NCBI RefSeq assembly: GCF_018130545.1
Contig: NZ_JAFCKF010000003.1
Location: 496,001-560,000, forward strand
Source of the DNA: Bradyrhizobium tropiciagri
Lineage (GTDB): Bacteria; Pseudomonadota; Alphaproteobacteria; Rhizobiales; Xanthobacteraceae
Length of the DNA: 64,000 nt
Direction of reading: 5' to 3'
A program made the position numbers and the translations under genes. Positions 7,932 to 15,990 of the stretch are shown piece by piece. Under the pieces are notes generated by a model. The model did not search any database. It had not been told where the DNA came from and saw only the letters and a list, made by a program, of their open reading frames with translations. Each line of letters starts with the position of its first letter. Positions within the stretch are counted from its first letter, which is position 1.

Positions 7932-9887
7932 ATGCGAAATCAGCGGTTTGTCGTTCTATTGGCCGCGCTGGCGGCGCTTACACTCTATCCGGCAGGCGCG
8001 GCGCGTGCCGACGACTTGCAGAGCGTCGGCGACCCCGACAGCCTCGGGTTTTCGGCGCGACGGCTGGCGCGCATGACCTCCTGGTTCGAGGCGCAGAGCG
8101 AAAAAGGCGATCCGTCCGGTTTTGTCGTGGGGATCGCTCGGGGCGGCAAGCTCGCCTATTTGCAAGCCACCGGCTTCGAGGACCACGACAAGAAAACGCC
8201 GATGCGGCCGGATTCGATCTTTCGCATCGGATCGATGTCCAAGCAGATCACCAGCGTCGCCACCATGATACTGGTCGATGACGGCAAGCTCGACCTCGAT
8301 GCTCCCGTGGCGCAGTATCTGCCGGAGCTCAGGGATATGCAGGTCGTCAGGAAGGATCCGGCCACCGGCAATCCGATCCTCTCGGATCTTGCGCAGAGAA
8401 ATTTTGAACCGGCGAAGCGCGCGATGACTATCCGTGACCTGCTGCGCAATACGTCCGGGCTGGTTTATGCCACGGGGGATTACGGCGATCCCGGATTTGA
8501 GAATGCGGCGGTGCATTTGCTTTACGGCATCAAGGCCCCGTTTCGGCGCGACAAGCCGATCGCCGATTTCGTCGCAAGCCTCGGCACCCTCCCGCTCGCG
8601 CACCAGCCGGGCGAAGTCTGGGAATATGCCATCGGCTACGACGTGCTCGGCCGCGTCATTGAAGTCGTGTCGGGACAGCCTTTCGATCAGTTTCTGCAAA
8701 GCCGCCTGTTCGCGCCGCTGCACATGGTCGATAGCGGCTTCTCGGTACCGCAGGACAAGCTTGTCCGTCTCGTCGCCGTGCCGGGCGCGCAGCCCCAACC
8801 CCTTTCGGAAGGCGACGTCGGCAAGCCGCAAACGCTCTTCTGGGGCGGCGGAGGCATCGTCTCCACGGTTCCTGATTTTCTGCGCTTCTGCCAGATGCTG
8901 CTCAACGGCGGCGAGCTTGACGGCGTGCGCATCCTGAAGCCTGAAACGGTCCGGCTGATGACGACGAATTCGCTGCCGCCCGGCATGCACATCGCAGGAC
9001 ATGAAGTCGGTCCGGCTTTCGGTACGGGCTGGGGGCTCGGCTTCGCAGTCCGCACCAGCCCGGATTTCAGCTACATTCCGGGCGCAGTCGGAAGCTTCAA
9101 CTGGCAGGGAAGCTGGGGCACGTTCTTCTCGGTCGACCCGGCACAGAAGCTGATCCTCATCATGATGATGCAGCGAAGGGAGTACAGTGAGAACGGATTC
9201 TATTTCAATGCCATCCGGCGTCTGCCCTACACGGCGCTGAAGGTCCCTGAAGCCCCCGCGCCGGTCGCGTCGGAGCAAGGAACGGCCGACACCCTCACCG
9301 ACTATGTCGGACGCTACGATTTCGGCGGGTCGACAAGTTCGCTGGACAGACAGGTCCTGGTCGCCGACGGCAATGGCTGGACCGGGCTCGAGTCCGTCGT
9401 CGCCGAGACCGGCGGCCTGAGGGTGATCAAATTGGTCGACGCAGGCCCTGCCGCTAAGGCAGGCGTCATGGCGGGAGATCTCATCGCCGCGGTCGGCGAC
9501 AGCTCTATCAGGGGCCTGACCCTGGAAGCGGCCTTTCGCCGGATTTCAGGTCCGGTCAACGCCGCGATCAAGCTCAAAATCTTCCGCCAAAACCAAAGTG
9601 ATCCGATCATTGTCACCTTTACCCGAGAGGCTGTCCCTTCGCACAGCGTCCAGCTTCGAATTCGTGTCGCAGATGGCAAGCTGGTCGTTGAAGCAACAGG
9701 CGGGTGGTCGATCCTTGATTTCGACAAAGGCCAGCCGACATCGGTGGCGGTTCGCTCAAAGGATGAATTCCAGGTCGAGAGTGGCGATCACACGCGGATC
9801 GCCTTCGTCCGAGACGCAGCCGGCAAAGTCAACGGCGCGGTTCTCAATCCGGGACCATGGGAGCAACGCGGCGTACTCGCACAATAA
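7932..9887 (+). CDS. Secreted beta-lactamase-fold serine hydrolase with PDZ domain
   Basis: A 651-residue exported protein with signal peptide 1-26. Residues ~35-430 are a class C beta-lactamase/esterase fold: SxxK nucleophile motif S101-MSK (FRIGSMSKQITS) and a Tyr motif at about Y232 (WEYAIGYDVLGRV). Residues ~475-560 are a PDZ domain (LRVIKLVDAGPAAKAGVMAGD), and the C-terminus resembles DUF3471-type beta domains. Probable activities are esterase, D-aminopeptidase or PBP-like. True beta-lactamase activity is not implied. The PDZ fusion suggests recognition of C-terminal peptides in the periplasm. It follows the AraC-type gene. Confidence 0.88.
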   Translation: MRNQRFVVLLAALAALTLYPAGAARADDLQSVGDPDSLGFSARRLARMTSWFEAQSEKGDPSGFVVGIARGGKLAYLQATGFEDHDKKTPMRPDSIFRIGSMSKQITSVATMILVDDGKLDLDAPVAQYLPELRDMQVVRKDPATGNPILSDLAQRNFEPAKRAMTIRDLLRNTSGLVYATGDYGDPGFENAAVHLLYGIKAPFRRDKPIADFVASLGTLPLAHQPGEVWEYAIGYDVLGRVIEVVSGQPFDQFLQSRLFAPLHMVDSGFSVPQDKLVRLVAVPGAQPQPLSEGDVGKPQTLFWGGGGIVSTVPDFLRFCQMLLNGGELDGVRILKPETVRLMTTNSLPPGMHIAGHEVGPAFGTGWGLGFAVRTSPDFSYIPGAVGSFNWQGSWGTFFSVDPAQKLILIMMMQRREYSENGFYFNAIRRLPYTALKVPEAPAPVASEQGTADTLTDYVGRYDFGGSTSSLDRQVLVADGNGWTGLESVVAETGGLRVIKLVDAGPAAKAGVMAGDLIAAVGDSSIRGLTLEAAFRRISGPVNAAIKLKIFRQNQSDPIIVTFTREAVPSHSVQLRIRVADGKLVVEATGGWSILDFDKGQPTSVAVRSKDEFQVESGDHTRIAFVRDAAGKVNGAVLNPGPWEQRGVLAQ

Positions 9888-9970
9888 GGCACACTGACAG
9901 CCGATGAAATTGGCGGGAGCTTGCGTTGCTCGAACATCAGGTGTCCGGCGGCGGTCTCGACTTCCGCTCA

Positions 9971-10140
9971 GGGTCAAATGCGGCGGTCAAGGATCGTTGA
10001 TGAGAAGTCCGGACTGCACCCAACACCGGACCAGTCGGAGGCGGCGAAGTTGGTCCACAAGGCGGCATTTCCACAATCGTCGTTCTTGCAGGTCCCGTGA
10101 GGCTACGAACGAATCCGGCTGTCATTGCGAGCGACGCGAA
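9971..10140. repeat. 170-bp direct repeat, copy B
   Basis: Near-identical partner of 5436-5605, same orientation. Differences are scattered substitutions such as CGAGGATC versus CAAGGATC, with no evident length change. Here the sequence continues directly into a complete CGTCATTGCGAG palindromic element (10121-10236). The two copies flank the SNase, AraC and serine hydrolase genes. Confidence 0.9.
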
Positions 10141-10236
10141 GCAATCCATCTGTCCGCAAATGCGGTTGGATCGATTGCTTCGTCGCTTCAGCGCAAAATT
10201 GCCTTGCGATCTTGTCGCGAGCTCGTCGCAATGACG
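10121..10236. repeat. CGTCATTGCGAG-type palindromic element
   Basis: Outer arms GTCATTGCGAGCGACGCG and CGCGAGCTCGTCGCAATGAC face each other, with inner arms around GAAGCAATCC and GATTGCTTC. The same family recurs at 36821-36942, and its head is present at 5587-5605. Non-coding. Confidence 0.8.
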
Positions 10237-10427
10237 ACGGAGACAGGATCGTGACGCAGTAAGACTAACGGCACGAGGCGACGTTCTGCACAATTTCGGA
10301 ATATTAGAAAAATACCCCTGAGTTGCCCGACGTGTCAAGCTGCTTTTCGAACGCCGGCAGCCGCCGGCTACTTTGCATGGGGTTGTTTTTCGATATTTTG
10401 GCGGCGCGCGCCTGCGGGAGGGAGTAC
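10237..10427. repeat. Probable dispersed intergenic sequence downstream of PQQ dehydrogenase
   Basis: The stretch containing AGTTGCCCGACGTGTCAAG and GGGGTTGTTTTTCGATATT resembles an intergenic sequence I remember from other Bradyrhizobium and Rhodopseudomonas genomes; this is recollection, not a search. No gene is visible. With copy B of the 170-bp repeat and the palindromic element it makes a 500-bp mosaic of repeats. Confidence 0.4.
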
Positions 10428-12458
10428 CTAAGCGGATCGCGAGCGGCGCGCGCGTCGCCGGCGCCACAGCAGCGCGACGAGCCCAGACAGCGCAATCAGC
10501 ACAAGTGCCACCTCGATCACCTTGAGCACGAAGCGTCCGCCCGGACGATCGATCAGGCGCGTCCACAGCGAAGCACCCTCGCCCTGGCGCGGCAGGCGAA
10601 ACGCCACCACGCTGTCGCCGATCGATGTGCCGGCCTCGGAATGGCCGCCGGCACCGATCACGACATACTGCTCGCCCTTCCAGAGATAGGTCATCGGATT
10701 GGCGACGCCCGGCACCGGAAGCCGGCCGAGCCACAATTGCTGTCCCGATTTGACATCGAACGCGCGCAGATAGGCGTCCATCGCGCCGGTGAACAGCAGT
10801 CCGCCCGCGGTGATCGCCACGCCGCTGAGCAGCGGCGTGCCGGTGTTGAGTGCGATGCCGAGCGGCGCGACATCCTCGCTGGTGCCGACCGACGAATGCC
10901 AGAGGATCTTGCCGGCCTTGAGATCGACCGCCACCGTCTCGCCCCATGGCGGCTTGTTGCAGGGCGATCCCACCTCCGAGTTCGCCAGTGCCCGCGACAT
11001 CGCGAAAGGCGCGCCCTCCTGCTGACCGAAATCATGGCCGGGCGGCGGATTGAAGCCCTTGGCCTGGTCGCGCGGAATCAACGTGATGACGTGCGCGGCA
11101 TGGCTGACATTGGCGAACAGGATCTGGTTGACCGGATCGAACGCCGCGCTGCCCCAGTTCACGCCGCCGCCGGTCATCGGATAGACGATCGTGCCTTGCG
11201 TCGACGGCGGCGTGAACAGACCCTCATTGCGGGATTGCGCAAGCAGCTTCTCGCAAGCCGGGCTCCCGACGCCCGGCAGCATGCCGCCGATATCGTCGGC
11301 CGTCATGCGCTGCGTCAGCAGTGGCGGCACATGGGTCGGGAACGGCTGCGTCGGCGACAGCTTCTCGCCCTCGGCGCCATTCTGCGGCACCGCGCGCTCC
11401 TCGACCGGCCACACCGGCTTGCCGGTGTCGCGATCGAGCACGAACACGAAGCCCTGCTTGGTCGGCTGGATCACGACGTCGCGCATGCCCGAACCGGTAT
11501 CGATCCGCGCCAGCGTCGGTTGCGCCGGCAGGTCGTAATCCCAGACGTCGTGATGCACGGTCTGGAATGCCCACACCAGCTCGCCGGTCTCGATCCGCAG
11601 CGCGACGACGGAATTGGCGTGCTCGTCATTGCCGGGGCGCTTGCCGCCCCAGAAATCCGGACTGGGCGATGTCGTCGGCAGGAACACCAGGCCCCGCTCC
11701 TCGTCGACTGACATCGGCGCCCAGACATTGCTGTGACCGGCCTCGATCCCGCTATGCACGAGCGGATCGAAGGTCCAGCGCGGCTGGCCGGTCCGCGCAT
11801 CGAACGCGCGCACCGCGCCGAGCGGTGCATCGACCCGCCGGTTGTCGCCGATCGCGGAGCCGACCACGACCACGCCATGTCCGGTCACCGGCGCCGAGGT
11901 GATCTGAAACTCGCCCGGCCATTCCAGCTTCATCCCGGCGTCAATCTTGATCTCGCCGCCATTGCCGAAATCGGCGCAGGGCTTGCCGGTTTTGGCGTCG
12001 AGCGCGATCAGGCGCGTGTCATTGGTGCCGGTGAAGATGCGTGACTTGCAGGCCGCGCCTTCGGCTGCACGCTCATCGGTCCAGTGGGCGACGCCGCGGC
12101 AGACAAAGCGGTTGGCCGGCCGCTGCTTCATGCTGATCTGCGGATCGAACCGCCATTTCTGCGCGCCGGTGCCGGGATCGAGCGCGATCACCTCGTTGAA
12201 CGGCGTGCAGAGGATCAGGCTGTCCTCGACGAACAGCGGCGTCACCTCGAACTTGGTGCGTTTCATGACCTCGGGCGGGCGGGCGCCGAGATCGCCGGTG
12301 CGGAATTCCCAGCCGCGCACCAGCGTGCCGACATTGTCGGTCGTGATCTGCGTCAATGGCGAGAAGCGTGTGCCGCCGCGGTCGCCGCCCCAGTACTCCC
12401 AGGCGAGCGCCGGCTGTACGCACAGCAGCGCAGCGAGCAGGCCAAACAGGGATCGCAT
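10428..12458 (-). CDS. PQQ-dependent dehydrogenase, membrane-anchored
   Basis: A 676-residue quinoprotein dehydrogenase. Residues 1-19 are a signal peptide (ending PALA). The rest is an eight-bladed propeller with recurring W-motif blades (QKWRFDPQ, PRWTFDPL, LVWAFQTVHHDVWDYD, LWLGRLPVPG), closest in character to the glucose/quinate dehydrogenase family. The HHDVWDYDLPAQP segment is a family hallmark. A single membrane helix (VIEVALVLIALSGLVALLW) and a basic tail end the protein. Substrate oxidation would be periplasmic with electrons passed to ubiquinone. GGGAGGACGCA precedes the ATG at 12458. No PQQ synthesis gene lies in the window. Confidence 0.9.
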   Translation of the reverse strand: MRSLFGLLAALLCVQPALAWEYWGGDRGGTRFSPLTQITTDNVGTLVRGWEFRTGDLGARPPEVMKRTKFEVTPLFVEDSLILCTPFNEVIALDPGTGAQKWRFDPQISMKQRPANRFVCRGVAHWTDERAAEGAACKSRIFTGTNDTRLIALDAKTGKPCADFGNGGEIKIDAGMKLEWPGEFQITSAPVTGHGVVVVGSAIGDNRRVDAPLGAVRAFDARTGQPRWTFDPLVHSGIEAGHSNVWAPMSVDEERGLVFLPTTSPSPDFWGGKRPGNDEHANSVVALRIETGELVWAFQTVHHDVWDYDLPAQPTLARIDTGSGMRDVVIQPTKQGFVFVLDRDTGKPVWPVEERAVPQNGAEGEKLSPTQPFPTHVPPLLTQRMTADDIGGMLPGVGSPACEKLLAQSRNEGLFTPPSTQGTIVYPMTGGGVNWGSAAFDPVNQILFANVSHAAHVITLIPRDQAKGFNPPPGHDFGQQEGAPFAMSRALANSEVGSPCNKPPWGETVAVDLKAGKILWHSSVGTSEDVAPLGIALNTGTPLLSGVAITAGGLLFTGAMDAYLRAFDVKSGQQLWLGRLPVPGVANPMTYLWKGEQYVVIGAGGHSEAGTSIGDSVVAFRLPRQGEGASLWTRLIDRPGGRFVLKVIEVALVLIALSGLVALLWRRRRARRSRSA

Positions 12459-12522
12459 TGCGTCCTCCCGCGAGATGCGAACGGCGCATCTCATGCCGGG
12501 ATGCGTTTACGCGATCGGCGCG

Positions 12523-13971
12523 TCAGTATCCACCCCTGCGATAGCCGCCACCATAATTGCCGCGATAACCACCGCCGCCGATGCCGATCCCGATTCCGAT
12601 CGGCGGTCCGACGGGCTCATAGACCACGGCCGGCGGCGGACGACGCACCACCACGACGTCGTCCTCGACCACGACGCGCGGCGGCCGCTTGCCGGCGCGC
12701 CGCGGTGGATCGGGCTCGGCACGCTTCTTCGCCGGCGCGATAGCGGCCTTCTGCTGTGCTGGCGGCGCCGCGTTGCAAGGACAGGTCGGCGCCGCCAGCG
12801 CGACATTGGTCGCGGGCACGCTGACCACGGCGGCCGGCGTCAGGTCGGGACGGTAGCGCAACCGCTCGATCATCTTGCGCGCGGTGGCCGTCAGGTCGCT
12901 GTCAGGATATTGCACCAGGAAGCTGCGATAGGCCGCCGCCGTATTGGCGATGATGGCGTTGTTCCACGCCACCATGCGGCGATGCCGGTCGAGCCAGTCG
13001 CGCGCCTGCACGCCGCGCGGCGTGCCGGCGAAGATCGCGGCAAAGGCCTCATAGGATTCATCGGTGCCGTCGATCACCATCAATTCGTTCGCGACCTCGA
13101 TCGGCTTGCCCTGGAATTCGCGCTTCCATTCGTCGACGGTGCGGTTGGCCGCAGCCGGCGCCGGCGTCGGAGTGGCCGCGGGCACTGGCGCTGACGCGGC
13201 CGCCGTTGCCGCGATGAAGCGGAAGTCGTCGGTGAGCGACGAGGAGTCCCACGGCGTCTGGCGGCCGTCGGTCGCCTTGTTCACCGCAAGCCGAACCCGC
13301 TTGAAGGTGTCCTCGATCGCAATTCCCGGCTCCTTCGCGGTCGCCAGCAACGCGGTCGTATAGGGACTGTTGGCGCCGCTGCCATCCTCGGCTTCCGACC
13401 CCGGCGAGGTCGAGAACGACACGAAGGTACCGGGCGCGCCGATCCTGGCATCGACAATGGCAAGCCCATGCCCCGCGGTCTTGCTGAGTTCCGGGAACGG
13501 ATTGTTGCGGCAGGCATCGAGCAACACGATGCGCATCCGGCTCGGCACCGAGGTCAGCGTGTTCAGGATGTCGTTGAGGCGAACCGCCTGGATCGGGATG
13601 TCGGCCTCGCGCTTCGGATCGACGTCGACCGGCACCAGATAGTTCTCGCCATCGATCTGCAGGCCGTGCCCGGCGTAGAACACCAGCGCCACGGTGTCGG
13701 CCCCCTTCGCCGCCACCTGGCCGGCGAAGTCGCTGATCCGGGCGCGCATCTCATCCTGGGACAGATCCGATGCCGTCGTCACTGCAAATCCGGCATCGGT
13801 CAGCATCTGCGACATGGCCTTGGCATCGTTGGCCGGATTGGGGAGCGCGGGCACCGACTTGTAGGCGGACTGCCCGATCACCAGCGCCAGCCGGTTTTCC
13901 GCCGATGCCGGCGCGGCGCTGAACAGGATCGCAGCGGGAACGAGCAGGCTGAGGAGCGAACGGCGCAACAT
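12523..13971 (-). CDS. Secreted caspase-like (peptidase C14) protein
   Basis: A 482-residue protein with signal peptide 1-24 (ending ASA). Residues 26-250 are a caspase p20-like fold with an intact His-Cys dyad: His102 in VFYAGHG and Cys154 in LLDACRNNPF. Residues ~270-390 are helical and repeat-like (WKREFQGKPIEV, YRSFLVQYPDSDLTATA). The tail is Pro/Ala-rich, then basic, then Gly/Ile-rich (GIGIGIGGGGYRGNYGGGY). Bacterial orthocaspases typically cut after Arg or Lys. The GGAGG before the ATG at 13971 decides that start. The Gly-rich tail may mediate surface or self association (inference). Confidence 0.88.
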   Translation of the reverse strand: MLRRSLLSLLVPAAILFSAAPASAENRLALVIGQSAYKSVPALPNPANDAKAMSQMLTDAGFAVTTASDLSQDEMRARISDFAGQVAAKGADTVALVFYAGHGLQIDGENYLVPVDVDPKREADIPIQAVRLNDILNTLTSVPSRMRIVLLDACRNNPFPELSKTAGHGLAIVDARIGAPGTFVSFSTSPGSEAEDGSGANSPYTTALLATAKEPGIAIEDTFKRVRLAVNKATDGRQTPWDSSSLTDDFRFIAATAAASAPVPAATPTPAPAAANRTVDEWKREFQGKPIEVANELMVIDGTDESYEAFAAIFAGTPRGVQARDWLDRHRRMVAWNNAIIANTAAAYRSFLVQYPDSDLTATARKMIERLRYRPDLTPAAVVSVPATNVALAAPTCPCNAAPPAQQKAAIAPAKKRAEPDPPRRAGKRPPRVVVEDDVVVVRRPPPAVVYEPVGPPIGIGIGIGGGGYRGNYGGGYRRGGY

Positions 13972-14110
13972 GGCGGCCTCCGACAATGACATCGGAGATG
14001 GGTCTGATGCCATCAGGTGAAGGTTCACGCCGTGCGGCAATCTGCGGCTACGGACACACGTTCTGATGGAACTGTTGAAGCCGCCCGCTGCGTCCGGCTC
14101 GTTCGGCTGA

Positions 14111-14338
14111 CTATTTCGGCTTTTTGGCGGGATCGGCAGCCGGCTTGGTGACGCCCCAGGGATCGTATTTTTCCTTGGGCTCAGGGATACGATCGAGCGC
14201 GGCCTTGTAGGCCTTCTCGTCGACCTTCGGCTTCTGCTCCGTCTTCCTGTCGTCGCCCCCGCCGCCTCGCCGGCCCTGGGCCAGGGTCGGTGTCGCGATC
14301 AGCGCCAGGACGACGGCAGCGACCGTGAAGCTTTTCAT
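14111..14338 (-). CDS. Secreted protein with DPWG motif (paralogue of 701-1006)
   Basis: A 75-residue exported protein with signal peptide MKSFTVAAVVLALIATPTLA. The mature part carries a Gly/Arg run, then AYKAALDRIPEPKEKYDPWG and a Pro/Lys/Ala tail. This signature matches the protein at 701-1006. An upstream in-frame ATG at 14344 is also possible; the GGGGGAG lies 4 bases from it and 10 from 14338. Small, basic, probably largely disordered outside the motif. Function unknown. Confidence 0.7.
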   Translation of the reverse strand: MKSFTVAAVVLALIATPTLAQGRRGGGGDDRKTEQKPKVDEKAYKAALDRIPEPKEKYDPWGVTKPAADPAKKPK

Positions 14339-14498
14339 GTCCATCTCTCTCCCCCGCAGCCGTGGAAACATCCGGCAATACCTCTACCCCGAAGATAACT
14401 TGTCGCTCGACATTTGTTGATCGACAAAGCGTCACGTGACGTGAATACAGCCCCACCAGGGGGGCGCAATCTTGGCAGCGGTACATTAAATTCGCGGG

Positions 14499-14951
14499 AT
14501 GGGACAGGGACCAGTAAAACTGGCGGCGCTGCTGGCAGGCGCCGCCTTGATTTTGAGTGGCTGCGGGCTCGCGGACAGCCACGCGGTGTGGCCTGAGATG
14601 TTAAAGGTCAAGGCCACCGAGCCGGCGCCGCTCGAGACCCCTCCGGATGTCAAACGGCTGGTTGCCGGCAAATTGGACTCGGTGTTCACCGCCGGCTCGC
14701 AGCCCACCCATGTGCGGGTCTCCACCCCGCTGCACGATCCGCGCGGCACCGGCTGGACCGCCTGCGTCCGCGCCGAGCTGACATCTGTGATCGGCAAGCC
14801 ACTCGGGACGCAGACCTATCGCGTCTTCATCAGTGACGGCGCGATCTTCGATCGCCGGCAGGTCGAGGCCGACGACAATTGCGTGACCGAGACTTACGAG
14901 CCGGTCGAGGGCGCCGTTACGGCAGAAGCGCAACGAAGCGCCAAACCTTAG
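14499..14951 (+). CDS. Hypothetical lipoprotein
   Basis: A 150-residue protein with a lipoprotein signal (KLAALLAGAALILSGC, lipobox LSGC, lipidated Cys22). The mature domain has two cysteines (WTACVRAEL and DDNCVTETY) and a beta-rich pattern (THVRVSTPLHDP, GTQTYRVFISDGAIFDRR). Such proteins occur near the outer membrane of alphaproteobacteria, but I do not recognise a named family. It is divergent from the DPWG protein gene and faces the SDR gene tail to tail. Confidence 0.75.
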   Translation: MGQGPVKLAALLAGAALILSGCGLADSHAVWPEMLKVKATEPAPLETPPDVKRLVAGKLDSVFTAGSQPTHVRVSTPLHDPRGTGWTACVRAELTSVIGKPLGTQTYRVFISDGAIFDRRQVEADDNCVTETYEPVEGAVTAEAQRSAKP

Positions 14952-15002
14952 GCTGAGACGTCGACATGCGCCGGCCAGCCTGATCGCGCATGCCATGGCA
15001 GC

Positions 15003-15752
15003 TCAGACGTTGCTGACGCCGCCGTCGACGACCATGTCCGAGCCGGTCATGAATGAGCTCTCGTCCGAGGCCAGGAAGACCGCTGCCGCCGCCAATTCCT
15101 CGGGACGGCCGATCCGCAGCATCGGCGTGTAGTTGGAATACATCTTGCGGATCGCGGCGGCTTGCTCGGGCGTCGACGCCTGGGAATCCATGATCGGCGT
15201 GTCGACGGGCCCTGGGCTGAGCAGGTTGGCGCGGATGCCGCTGTCCTTGAACTCGGCTGCCCAGGTCCGCACGTAAGAGCGCACCGCCGCCTTGGTTGCG
15301 GCATAGGTCGAGTGGTTCGCGAGGCCCATATAGTGCATGGCCGAGGACACCAGGATGATCGATCCGCCGCCAGCCATCATCGGCAGCATCTTCTGCACCA
15401 GGAACAGCGGCCCCTTGGCCATCAGGTTGAACGTGCGGTCGTAGTGCTCCTCCGTGATCTCACGCAGCGGTACCTGTTCGGTGAAGCCGGCGTTGGACAC
15501 CACCACGTCCACCCTGCCCTTCGCCTTGCGAACCGTCCCGGCGACACGGTCGAGATCATCGAGCCTGGACGCATCCGCCTGGATCGCGGTGACGCCGCCG
15601 CCGATCAGCTTCGCCGCCTTGTCGAGCGCGTCCTGGCGCCGGCCGAAGATGAACACATCCGCGCCTTCCTTTGCGAAGCGTTGCGCGATGGCGAGCCCGA
15701 TGCCGCTGTTGCCGCCGCTAATCACCGCGACCTTGCCTTCCAATCTCGACAT
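15003..15752 (-). CDS. SDR family NAD(P)-dependent oxidoreductase
   Basis: A 249-residue classical short-chain dehydrogenase. The cofactor motif is GGNSGIG (residues 13-19), followed by NAG (87-89). The active site is complete: Ser137, Tyr150 and Lys154 (TYAATK). The C-terminus has the substrate-loop signature RANLLSPGPVDTPI. The ATG at 15752 is chosen because AAAGGAACTGAC sits directly upstream and the Rossmann strand follows. Substrate unknown. Confidence 0.93.
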   Translation of the reverse strand: MSRLEGKVAVISGGNSGIGLAIAQRFAKEGADVFIFGRRQDALDKAAKLIGGGVTAIQADASRLDDLDRVAGTVRKAKGRVDVVVSNAGFTEQVPLREITEEHYDRTFNLMAKGPLFLVQKMLPMMAGGGSIILVSSAMHYMGLANHSTYAATKAAVRSYVRTWAAEFKDSGIRANLLSPGPVDTPIMDSQASTPEQAAAIRKMYSNYTPMLRIGRPEELAAAAVFLASDESSFMTGSDMVVDGGVSNV

Positions 15753-15990
15753 GTCAGTTCCTTTGATTTGCGCACCCGGATCGTCCGGAGACCTTGCAGC
15801 TAGGCGCGCCCGCATCGGCCGCTCAGTGCGCATGCGCGCACACCGGTGGTGCAGAAATGATCCGGACGACAGGCGTTCAAGGTGGCGCGTTCTAGACGCG
15901 CAGCTGACCGCAACGCTGTCACCGGATTGTTATGAGCCCTTGCGATCTCCGCAGCTACCTTGTCGCGGCGATGGGAGGATCATATCGGCG

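Noticed and set aside
10323-11711. A 462-residue frame opposite the PQQ dehydrogenase
   Set aside because: No recognisable domain, overlaps a strong gene, composition typical of an antisense shadow.
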